A DNA stretch of 5,398 bases from positions 1 through 5,398 of the forward strand of contig JAIRLB010000033.1 of assembly GCA_031259745.1 (NCBI GenBank), in the 5' to 3' direction. The notes under the pieces are model-generated. The model was not told the DNA's origin, ran no database searches, and saw only the letters and a program-made list of their open reading frames with translations. Numbering within the stretch: the stretch's first letter is position 1; each line of letters opens with the position of its first letter. This document shows, piece by piece, positions 1 through 5,080 of the stretch. The stretch comes from Rickettsiales bacterium (GTDB taxonomy: Bacteria; Pseudomonadota; Alphaproteobacteria; Rs-D84). A program made the position numbers and the translations under genes.

Positions 1-846
1 TTCTTTTTGTGCCTTGGTATGTGAACCTAAATCGAAGTCTTGACGGTTATGGATGCCTTCGACCTCGTCGAACCCGTCCGGAAATTCGTATTCGATATCA
101 ACCGCGGCCTTGGCATAATGCGCTAATTTTTCATGCGGCGTAAATCGCAATTTGTCGGCCGGAATACCCAGCTGTTCGATCCACCATTGCATTCTCAGAG
201 TTTTCCACATTTCAAAGTGCTTTTCGTCTTCGGATGGATTTACAAAGTACTGCAATTCGGCCTGTTCGAATTCGCGCATGCGGAAAACAAATCCGCGCGG
301 CGAGATTTCGTTTCGGAATGCCTTGCCAATCTGGACAATGCCAAATGGCAGTTTGTGCGGCTTTGCATCCAGAACATTCTTAAAGTTTGTGTATGTGGTT
401 GTTGCGGTTTCCGGACGCAGATAAGCATTAATCTCGCCATCTGCTGTCGCGCCGATAGACAATCCCATCATCAGCTGGTACGCGCGCGGCTCCATCAGAT
501 CCGTGCTGCCGCAGCCGTCGCATTTCATCGGATCGCGCATCTTATCCTGGCGCATGCGGGCGCCGCATTTCCTGCATTCGACCAAAGGATCTGAAAATCC
601 GGCCTCGTGTCCCGAATATTTCCATATCATGCGGTTGGTGATTAATGCCGCATCAAGTCCCTCGATATCGTCGCGGGAATAGACCATTGTGTTCCACCAG
701 GCGTTGCGGATGTTCTTCATCAGCTCAACTCCGTATGGGCCGTAATCGTATGCGCCGCCCAGTCCGCCGTAAATTTCGGAGCCTGTAAAAATAAATCCGC
801 GCCGCTTGCACAAAGACACGATATCATTGATTGTTTTTGCTGACAT
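1..846 (-). CDS. glyS: Glycyl-tRNA synthetase, dimeric (alpha2) class II type, N-terminal part
   Basis: This enzyme charges tRNA-Gly with glycine in the cytoplasm, using ATP. The 282 visible codons are the N-terminal catalytic part; the rest, including the anticodon-binding domain, lies beyond the left edge. Visible landmarks are GGLGGAYDYGP near residues 27-37, a zinc-ribbon-like set of four cysteines at 91, 94, 109 and 112 (CRKC and CDGC), the LRPETA strand at 143-148, and class II motif 2 as FRNEISPRGF at 177-186, followed by REFEQAE. This is the single-chain family shared with Thermus, archaea and eukaryotes, not the alpha2beta2 GlyQ/GlyS enzyme usual in Proteobacteria. The start at 846 is chosen because AAAAGGA on the minus strand lies 9 bases before it. 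An in-frame ATG at 855 directly abuts that site and is unlikely. Oddity: the usual PETAQGIF reads PETATTTY. Family assignment is very secure. Confidence 0.97.
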   Translation of the reverse strand, partial: MSAKTINDIVSLCKRRGFIFTGSEIYGGLGGAYDYGPYGVELMKNIRNAWWNTMVYSRDDIEGLDAALITNRMIWKYSGHEAGFSDPLVECRKCGARMRQDKMRDPMKCDGCGSTDLMEPRAYQLMMGLSIGATADGEINAYLRPETATTTYTNFKNVLDAKPHKLPFGIVQIGKAFRNEISPRGFVFRMREFEQAELQYFVNPSEDEKHFEMWKTLRMQWWIEQLGIPADKLRFTPHEKLAHYAKAAVDIEYEFPDGFDEVEGIHNRQDFDLGSHTKAQKE

Positions 847-880
847 TATGAACATTCCTTTTATTTCGGATACTCGGCAT

Positions 881-908
881 ATTCTAGCGCTTTTTCGCAA
901 TAAATCAA
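881..908 (-). promoter_or_regulatory. Predicted sigma70-type promoter of glyS
   Basis: On the minus strand a -35 TTGATT (903-908) and a -10 TAGAAT (881-886) are separated by 16 bases. This puts the transcript start near 874, about 28 bases before the glyS ATG. The 26-base dyad element at 921-946 lies 12 bases upstream of the -35. Prediction is from hexamer match only. Confidence 0.55.
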
Positions 909-920
909 TATTAAAACGGG

Positions 921-946
921 GGTTTATACTGATAACTCAGCAAATC
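921..946 (-). repeat. 26-base dyad element, copy 1 (upstream of glyS)
   Basis: Read on the glyS strand this block matches the block at 1470-1495 at 25 of 26 bases; the only difference is at position 928. It contains a dyad at 927-942 (TGCTGA GTTA TCAGTA on the glyS strand), which is one base short of perfect symmetry. It sits upstream of the predicted -35, with its centre about 60 bases before the inferred glyS transcript start. It could be a regulator binding site or one copy of a dispersed intergenic repeat. The two copies form an inverted pair around the lipoprotein gene. Confidence 0.7.
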
Positions 947-1015
947 ATCAAAACAACCAAAAGCCCCCCCTGCGAAGGCCGATACGCTTGACAATCACAA
1001 GATTTTTGCAATTGT

Positions 1016-1369
1016 TTACCTTAACTTTACTATATTGGCCTCGATAACGGATTTGCTGCCCGGGTGTTTGGGCAACTTGGGATATTTTTTCTGAAATTCT
1101 TCCATCCGGGCAGCATTGATGCTGTCAGTCTTATGAAATTCTTTAATCAAACGCTGTGCGTCGTTCACGTTGTTTGTGTCCGCGATCATGCTGGTGTTCA
1201 TAAGAATCACAAGACATATCGCCAAAGCTTCGCGCGTGTTTTCCAAATTATCGCGCTGTGCGAAAAGCACGTCATATTCAACTTGTTCTTTATTGCTGAT
1301 TTTTTTACCGCAACCGACCAGTATGCTGATGGCAAACATCAAGAAAACAAAGTTTTTTTTACGGAACAT
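1016..1369 (-). CDS. Small orphan lipoprotein, 117 residues
   Basis: The product begins with a lipoprotein signal peptide: charged MFRKK, a hydrophobic core (residues 7-18) and a lipobox LVGC with the lipidated cysteine at residue 20. Lgt, encoded in this window, would attach the diacylglycerol. The residue after the cysteine is glycine, not aspartate, so by the E. coli Lol rule outer-membrane sorting is more likely than inner-membrane retention. The mature part (about 98 residues) is polar and probably helical, ending in a lysine- and proline-containing stretch (KKYPKLPKHPGSK). I recognise no domain. The start is supported by AAGG on the minus strand 8 bases before the ATG, and by a strong promoter upstream. 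It is transcribed toward glyS but 169 bases from it, and glyS has its own predicted promoter, so it is probably monocistronic. It could be an entericidin-like or lineage-specific envelope protein; function unknown. Confidence 0.85.
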   Translation of the reverse strand: MFRKKNFVFLMFAISILVGCGKKISNKEQVEYDVLFAQRDNLENTREALAICLVILMNTSMIADTNNVNDAQRLIKEFHKTDSINAARMEEFQKKYPKLPKHPGSKSVIEANIVKLR

Positions 1370-1393
1370 TATTATATCCTTAAATTTAAATTA

Positions 1394-1422
1394 AGAATAT
1401 ACCTATTTTTAGATTTTGTCAA
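1394..1422 (-). promoter_or_regulatory. Predicted promoter of the lipoprotein gene
   Basis: On the minus strand a perfect -35 TTGACA (1417-1422) is followed after 17 bases by TATTCT (1394-1399). A second possible -10, TATATT, lies at 15-base spacing. The region down to the start codon is very AT-rich. This is the best -35 box in the window. Confidence 0.6.
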
Positions 1423-1469
1423 GTATTTTTGAATATACTAATAATTTAATCGTTTTGGAGCGTTTTATA

Positions 1470-1495
1470 GATTTGCTGAGTTATCAGCATAAACC
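1470..1495 (+). repeat. 26-base dyad element, copy 2 (upstream of the J-protein)
   Basis: This is the partner of the block at 921-946, in the same orientation relative to its gene. The core at 1474-1489 is TGCTGAGTTATCAGCA, a perfect 6-base inverted repeat around GTTA. It ends one base before the predicted -35 of the J-protein gene, with its centre about 50 bases before the inferred transcript start. The offset from the -35 differs from the glyS copy by 11 bases, roughly one helical turn. This is consistent with a protein binding site; a dispersed repeat is the alternative. Confidence 0.7.
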
Positions 1496-1496
1496 T

Positions 1497-1525
1497 CTTA
1501 CAACGAGTCTTTTTAGTGATATAAT
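1497..1525 (+). promoter_or_regulatory. Predicted promoter of the J-protein gene
   Basis: A consensus -10 TATAAT (1520-1525) lies 17 bases after a weak -35, CTTACA (1497-1502, four of six matches to TTGACA). The dyad element abuts the -35. A weak -35 with an adjacent dyad is the arrangement expected where an activator helps, but this is only an inference. Confidence 0.55.
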
Positions 1526-1563
1526 GACGAACGATATGCCAGTCATAACACAAGGATACGGAT

Positions 1564-2541
1564 ATGGAGAAGTTTGATCGCGATATTGCTTTGTTTATTT
1601 TGGAGCTGCCAGAAGGCGCAACTGATAAAGATATTAAGACATCATACCGCCGGCTGTCCTTGAGATATCACCCGGACAGAAATCCAGGCGATAAAAATGC
1701 CGAAGAGATGTCCAAATGGGTTAATGCCGCCCATCAGGTTGTTAGCAAACCTAATAATCGCGTGCCGAAAGACGCTGAACGTGATGAAAGAATAAAAGAT
1801 AAAATCAGCGGTTTGAAAAAAAACGTAGAAGAGGAAAAGATGCGCATTGCTGCTGAAAAAAAGCGGCAAGCCAAAGAGGAAGCCGAAAGGCGTATTCGCG
1901 AGGAATGGGAAAAACTGTCGCTGGCGGAACAAAAACGTCTGCGTGAAATCGATGCGATATCCGAGGCCGAACGTTTGGAAAAGATGGCAAAAAAATTTGC
2001 CAAGACAGCCGGCAAGTATTCTGTGAAAATGGCGGAAAGCTACGGTTTGTTCGCACTGCAATATTTGAATATATGGCGCAAGCTTTTAGGTCGTTTGACA
2101 AAATATGCCTCGAAAGAATTGATAAGAAGTGCGAATATTTCCATAAAGCGCGGTTCTTATAAACGTGCTTGTAAAAATATAGCAAAGGCCGCGACTGTTG
2201 AAGATAAAGCGAAATTCAAGGCCGCGGCTGAAAAAGCCGGGCGAAAAATGGAAGATGCGAAAATAAAGGCTAAAAAAGCCAGGGAAATAGACGAAAATAA
2301 ATTCAATGAAAATATGAAAAAAGACAAAGAATTGGTGAAAAAGATGCGTCAAAGCAAAAAGGCAGGCAGGGAAAATCGCAAACGCGCCGGCAAAAATACA
2401 AATAAAATGGCCAAATTGCTGACAGCTGCGATGTTAAAACGGACGAATGTCTGGCGCAATCGACAAGGACGGGCAATAAAGAAAAAAACAAATCAAATAG
2501 TTGAATCTGTGCAGGAGCATATAAAAGAAAAGACCAAGTAG
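1564..2541 (+). CDS. J-domain protein with long basic coiled-coil tail (class C DnaJ-like)
   Basis: J-domain proteins stimulate the ATPase of a DnaK-type Hsp70 and deliver clients to it. Residues about 5-62 form the J-domain, with YRRLSLRYHPDRNPG (28-42) containing the essential HPD triad at 36-38. There is no glycine/phenylalanine linker, zinc-finger repeat or C-terminal substrate domain, so this is not canonical DnaJ. Residues about 68-160 are a highly charged, probably coiled-coil segment rich in K, E, R and A. A short aromatic stretch follows (YGLFALQYLNIW, about 160-171), then a strongly basic lysine-rich tail to residue 325. No signal peptide or clear membrane helix is seen. Start choice is supported by AAGGA at 1552-1556, seven bases before ATG. 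No dnaK or grpE is nearby. The J-domain is secure; the tail may bind nucleic acid, ribosomes or another coiled-coil partner, but nothing in the sequence identifies the client. Confidence 0.92.
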   Translation: MEKFDRDIALFILELPEGATDKDIKTSYRRLSLRYHPDRNPGDKNAEEMSKWVNAAHQVVSKPNNRVPKDAERDERIKDKISGLKKNVEEEKMRIAAEKKRQAKEEAERRIREEWEKLSLAEQKRLREIDAISEAERLEKMAKKFAKTAGKYSVKMAESYGLFALQYLNIWRKLLGRLTKYASKELIRSANISIKRGSYKRACKNIAKAATVEDKAKFKAAAEKAGRKMEDAKIKAKKAREIDENKFNENMKKDKELVKKMRQSKKAGRENRKRAGKNTNKMAKLLTAAMLKRTNVWRNRQGRAIKKKTNQIVESVQEHIKEKTK

Positions 2542-2547
2542 TCTTTT
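2528..2547 (+). terminator. Hairpin over the J-protein stop codon
   Basis: AAAAGAC (2528-2534) and GTCTTTT (2541-2547) form a perfect 7-base stem around a 6-base loop that contains most of the TAG stop. The only U-run is inside the stem, so it is a weak terminator at best, placed just ahead of the stronger hairpin at 2561-2588. It may instead shield the 3' end of the message. Confidence 0.3.
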
Positions 2548-2560
2548 CATTTTGCGCATA

Positions 2561-2588
2561 AAAAAACGGGACGTTTGCCCCGTTTTTT
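2561..2588. terminator. Bidirectional intrinsic terminator between the J-protein and ferredoxin genes
   Basis: AAAAAACGGG (2561-2570) pairs with CCCGTTTTTT (2579-2588) around an 8-base loop, giving a 10-base stem with A-tract and U-tract on either side. It lies 19 bases after the J-protein stop and 16 bases after the ferredoxin stop on the other strand, so it can end both convergent transcripts. Confidence 0.85.
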
Positions 2589-2604
2589 ATGTTTTGTTTA
2601 TCGA

Positions 2605-2802
2605 TTATGCAGCCTTTGGCGCGACGGGGACGTCAACCGAAATCGCCATAACCGGGCACACCCCGGCGCAAGTGCCGCAGGAAATGCACTTTGTCGGGTC
2701 GATCCAGTATTTGCCGTCTTTTGGCGAGATTGCCATAACCGGGCACACCCCGGCGCAAGTGCCGCAGGAAATGCACTTTGTCGGGTCGATTTTATAAACC
2801 AT
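2605..2802 (-). CDS. 2[4Fe-4S] bacterial ferredoxin made of two near-identical halves
   Basis: This small soluble electron carrier of 65 residues has two C-x2-C-x2-C-x3-C-P sites, with cysteines at 10, 13, 16, 20 and at 39, 42, 45, 49. Each set is expected to supply three ligands to one cubane and its last cysteine to the other, as in clostridial-type ferredoxins. The two halves share an identical 22-residue block starting IDPTKCISCGTC, with period 29 residues; they are joined by PKDGKYW. The tail is short and ends VDVPVAPKAA. The ATG at 2802 is preceded on the minus strand by AGGAG with a 9-base gap to the start. It begins 12 bases after the stop of the BI-1 family gene, so it is probably co-transcribed with it. 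The redox partner is not encoded here. The duplication is unusually clean at DNA level. Confidence 0.95.
   Translation of the reverse strand: MVYKIDPTKCISCGTCAGVCPVMAISPKDGKYWIDPTKCISCGTCAGVCPVMAISVDVPVAPKAA
2645..2790 (-). repeat. 59-base perfect direct repeat inside the ferredoxin gene
   Basis: Positions 2645-2703 and 2732-2790 are identical over 59 bases, with an 87-base (29-codon) period. Each copy encodes one cluster-binding half. Each also contains CCGGG-CACAC-CCCGG (2652-2666 and 2739-2753), a 5-base-stem hairpin in the message. There are no synonymous differences, so the copies were duplicated recently or are kept identical by gene conversion. Confidence 0.97.
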
Positions 2803-2814
2803 TTTTTCAAACTC

Positions 2815-3549
2815 CTATCTGTTGTTTAGCAAGCTTAATGTATATTGGAACATCGCGATGAACGAGATATACAAATGCAGGGCGCCCAAAACAGCAAGCT
2901 GGTTTTTCCGGGTATCGTCGCCCAAGCTTGCGTATGCCTTTTTCAAATTCTGCATGTCGTATGCGGTAAACAGCGCGAAAATCAGCACGCCGATCAGACA
3001 GATTATTGTCGCAAGAGTACTGCCCAGTGGCCAGATCATGGAAATTATTCCGACTAAAATCAAGCCTATCATGCCGATAAACAAAAAGGTTCCCAAAAAG
3101 GACAAATCCTTTATAGTCTTATATCCGAATATCGCCATGCATCCGAACATCAGCGCGGCGATAATAAACGCCTGTAAAATAGATGCGGGGTTGACATACA
3201 AAGCGCCCGCGACCAATGGCGTCAATACCATTCCGATAATGACGGAATATAGTGCCAGAAATAACGCGGCTGTCGACGGTTTCAGTGAAAATACGCGCGC
3301 ATGGGCCCAAATGGCCAATCCCAATCCGCCGAACAACAGGATATAATATAATCCTGAAAATCCATTCGGGCCAATCAGCACGGAAAAACCGTCTGTTGCC
3401 AGCATGATAAATGTTGAAATAGCGGTCAGGCCGACAGCGCCGAACATTAATGTGAATATGCGCTTTAGATAAATTTCTATCCCGTTGCCATTGGAAGCGA
3501 CGCTTGCCATCAGGGTGGAAGTTCTTGCGGCTGATTTTTTTGCAACCAT
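2815..3549 (-). CDS. Bax inhibitor-1 (BI-1/YccA) family membrane protein
   Basis: The 244-residue product matches the BI-1 family of seven-helix inner-membrane proteins. The family includes the pH-sensitive calcium leak channel YetJ of Bacillus, and E. coli YccA, which restrains the FtsH protease. After a soluble lysine-containing N-terminus (1-28), hydrophobic segments lie at about 31-52, 66-83, 92-109, 121-143, 151-172, 176-196 and 218-241. Family signatures are FGYKTIKDLSFLGTFLFIGMI-type text from 141, AYDMQNLKK at 196-204 (usually YDTQ) and LGALHLYISFI at 221-231. The reading frame is open further upstream, but the start at 3549 has AAGGAG six bases before it on the minus strand and gives the usual family length. 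Which activity applies (channel, protease modulator) cannot be told from sequence. The ferredoxin gene follows after 12 bases and probably shares the transcript. Confidence 0.93.
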   Translation of the reverse strand: MVAKKSAARTSTLMASVASNGNGIEIYLKRIFTLMFGAVGLTAISTFIMLATDGFSVLIGPNGFSGLYYILLFGGLGLAIWAHARVFSLKPSTAALFLALYSVIIGMVLTPLVAGALYVNPASILQAFIIAALMFGCMAIFGYKTIKDLSFLGTFLFIGMIGLILVGIISMIWPLGSTLATIICLIGVLIFALFTAYDMQNLKKAYASLGDDTRKNQLAVLGALHLYISFIAMFQYTLSLLNNR

Positions 3550-3624
3550 GATTTTCTCCTTGTTATTCTTGTTGTAGGATATAATATAATAGCAGCAACA
3601 TTTCAAGATTAAAAGGAATTTTCT
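3550..3624. promoter_or_regulatory. Divergent promoter region between the BI-1 gene and the 185-residue gene
   Basis: Two overlapping TATAAT boxes on the plus strand (3580-3585 and 3585-3590) can serve the 3625 gene, though no good -35 is spaced correctly upstream. On the minus strand TTGAAA (3601-3606) stands 17 bases before TATATC and could drive the BI-1 gene. Because the boxes overlap, the two directions may compete. Ribosome sites are AAGGAG (minus) for the BI-1 gene, and AAGGA at 3613-3617, seven bases before the plus-strand start. Confidence 0.5.
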
Positions 3625-4182
3625 ATGCCAACTCTGTATGCAACCAGAAGAAAAGAAAGGAAACAAATAGAAGAAAGGGTAAAAGAAATGACTTCCGATC
3701 CTTCCAAAAAGAAGGATATTATGTCGGGTAAAGTACGGATTCTTAAAGCTGGAGAATCATCGTGTTATGCTAAACTGCAAGACAAAGTTTTAGAATCGTC
3801 CCGGAAAAAAGCAAATGATTTTATAACAAAACTGAACAAATATATCGATGACCCGATGTCAGTGCCGGGCAGGTTTAGAAATCTGATTAAAGATGTTGAA
3901 GAATTTTTAAAATCCCACCATGAAATGGGTGAACTGAAAACGGTCTTGGAAAAAGCGGTGCCGATTTGTAAGTTAAGATTGGATGAGCAAAAGCGTGCCG
4001 CAGTAGAAAGGAATAGATTCTATGTACGGCAATATAGAGAGCAGGTCGCTCAAGCAGCGAAGTCAAAAAGCGAAGTGATGAAAGGTGCTTCAATAAAAAT
4101 TGCAAAAACGATTGACAAAATCGACAAAGTGGCCGGCAAATATGAAACAAAGTCCGGAATTATTCGAGAGAAAGGAAGATGA
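3625..4182 (+). CDS. Unrecognised basic helical protein of 185 residues, upstream of lgt
   Basis: I do not recognise a family. The protein is lysine- and arginine-rich and probably mostly helical. It has a basic first helix (ATRRKERKQIEERVKEM, 6-22), a middle part around YIDDPMSVPGRFRNLIKDVEEF (73-94), and a long charged helical C-terminus (about 100-185) ending KVAGKYETKSGIIREKGR. It has only two cysteines (47 and 115) and no signal peptide or membrane segment, so it is probably cytoplasmic. Start is supported by AAGGA at 3613-3617, seven bases before ATG. The stop overlaps the lgt start as ATGA, so the two are translationally coupled and likely one operon. Composition resembles the tail of the J-protein at 1564-2541, with a shared AGKY-x-x-K motif, but this may only reflect lysine-rich coiled coil. 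Coding status is well supported by the overlap, the ribosome site and the length. Confidence 0.85.
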   Translation: MPTLYATRRKERKQIEERVKEMTSDPSKKKDIMSGKVRILKAGESSCYAKLQDKVLESSRKKANDFITKLNKYIDDPMSVPGRFRNLIKDVEEFLKSHHEMGELKTVLEKAVPICKLRLDEQKRAAVERNRFYVRQYREQVAQAAKSKSEVMKGASIKIAKTIDKIDKVAGKYETKSGIIREKGR

Positions 4183-5042
4183 TACTAATAAATCCGATTT
4201 CACCGGCGGCTTTTTCCATATTCGGGTTTGATGTGCGCTGGTATGCGTTGGCTTATGTGGCGGCATTTGTTATTGGCTTCTGGTTGTTTAAAAAACTGTC
4301 GGGAACATCGGATTACGGCCCAAAGTTGTCAAAAAAGCAATTTGATGATTTGTTCGCGGCGATAATATTGGGTGTCATCGTCGGCGGGCGGCTGGGGTAC
4401 GTATTGTTTTATAATTTGTCATTTTTCTTGGCGCATCCGCTGGAAATTTTTGCGTTGTGGAATGGCGGGATGAGCTTTCACGGCGGCATGCTGGGCGTGA
4501 TAGCTTCTGTATTTCTATTTTCAATAAAAATGCAGAAACATAGCGCAGGTGTTGATAAACATAATATATCTTCGCTTTTGGCTCTTCGCTCTTCGTTCTC
4601 TATTCTTGACCTGATGGCGGTTGTTGCACCAATAGGATTATTCTTTGGCCGCATCGCGAACTTTATAAATATGGAAGTCATGGGACGCGTGACAGATAAG
4701 CCTTGGGGCGTTGTCTTTAACGGTCATGACGCGTTGCCTCGCCATGCCAGTCCTTTGTACGAGGCCGCATCCGAGGGCATTCTGCTGTTTATAATAATGT
4801 TCGCGCTTTGGTGCCGGACGCCGCTGCGCCGATATGCGGGTGCGCTATCCGGTCTTTTCGGAATGCTGTATGCCGTATTGCGAATATTCTGCGAACAGTT
4901 TCGGGAACCGGACGCGCAGATCGGATTTTTGACCGGCTGGGGGCTGACCATGGGGCAGTTATTATCCGGCTTGATGTTGGTTGCGGGCGCCGTAATATTT
5001 GCAGTCGCCGTGCGGAAGAAATTATCAAGGGGGCATGAATGA
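4179..5042 (+). CDS. lgt: Phosphatidylglycerol--prolipoprotein diacylglyceryl transferase
   Basis: Lgt moves diacylglycerol from phosphatidylglycerol to the lipobox cysteine of prolipoproteins, the first step of lipoprotein maturation in the inner membrane. The 287-residue polytopic protein has the family landmarks: RWY at 20-22 (tyrosine 22 equals E. coli Tyr26), GGRLGYVLFYN at 69-79, FHGG with H101 (E. coli His103), GRIANFINMEVMGR at 157-170 with R158, N161 and E166 (E. coli Arg143, Asn146, Glu151), and LRIFCEQFREPD at 234-245 with R235 and E239 (E. coli Arg239, Glu243). All key residues are present. An extra stretch of about 17 residues compared with E. coli falls at roughly 120-141, just before the conserved signature, over a heptanucleotide repeat. 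The start overlaps the upstream stop (ATGA); AAGGAAG runs directly up to the ATG, so coupling rather than independent initiation is likely. The lipoprotein at 1016-1369 is a predicted substrate. Confidence 0.97.
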   Translation: MILINPISPAAFSIFGFDVRWYALAYVAAFVIGFWLFKKLSGTSDYGPKLSKKQFDDLFAAIILGVIVGGRLGYVLFYNLSFFLAHPLEIFALWNGGMSFHGGMLGVIASVFLFSIKMQKHSAGVDKHNISSLLALRSSFSILDLMAVVAPIGLFFGRIANFINMEVMGRVTDKPWGVVFNGHDALPRHASPLYEAASEGILLFIIMFALWCRTPLRRYAGALSGLFGMLYAVLRIFCEQFREPDAQIGFLTGWGLTMGQLLSGLMLVAGAVIFAVAVRKKLSRGHE

Positions 5043-5080
5043 AAAAAGATTCCACGCTGGCGCATCAAAGAATCTTATGA
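5039..5080 (+). other. Tiny reading frame overlapping the lgt stop (possible gene remnant)
   Basis: An ATG at 5039 overlaps the lgt stop as ATGA and lies five bases after AAGGGGG (5027-5033), exactly what a coupled downstream gene would show. However, the frame reads only MKKDSTLAHQRIL before TGA. An alternative ATG at 5035 in another frame gives 18 codons, ending at 5091. Either it is a vestige of a lost downstream gene or a chance arrangement; no homology is recognised. Confidence 0.2.
5046..5076 (+). other. Hairpin after lgt
   Basis: AAGATTC (5046-5052) and GAATCTT (5070-5076) form a perfect 7-base stem with a 17-base loop just after the lgt stop. No U-run follows, so it is not a classic intrinsic terminator; it may be a message 3'-end structure. 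Apart from this and the tiny frames, 5043-5128 shows nothing recognisable. Confidence 0.35.

Noticed and set aside
133..594. 153-codon plus-strand reading frame
   Set aside because: It lies antisense to the well-supported GlyRS gene, and its translation has no recognisable domain. It is a shadow frame.
806..991. 61-codon plus-strand frame between glyS and the lipoprotein
   Set aside because: It starts inside the glyS coding sequence, covers the predicted glyS promoter and dyad element, and has no supporting ribosome site or homology.
961..1000. Possible terminator for the lipoprotein around the GCCCCCCC tract, and a TTGACA at 988-993
   Set aside because: On the minus strand only a 3-4 base stem with a large loop precedes the U-rich stretch, too weak to call. 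The plus-strand TTGACA has no good -10 at the right distance and no gene to serve.
1642..2185. Several long minus-strand frames across the J-protein gene
   Set aside because: The plus-strand gene has a J-domain with HPD, a ribosome site, a promoter and a terminator. The opposite frames are by-products of its lysine- and glutamate-rich codons.
2552..2829. Plus-strand frames with repeated protein segments (ITGHTPAQVPQEM)
   Set aside because: They are antisense to the ferredoxin gene; the protein repeat simply mirrors its 59-base DNA duplication.
3550..3666. Longer N-terminus of the BI-1 protein from an upstream ATG at 3666
   Set aside because: The extension would run through the divergent promoter and into the opposite gene. 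The ATG at 3549 has an ideal AAGGAG and gives the usual family length.
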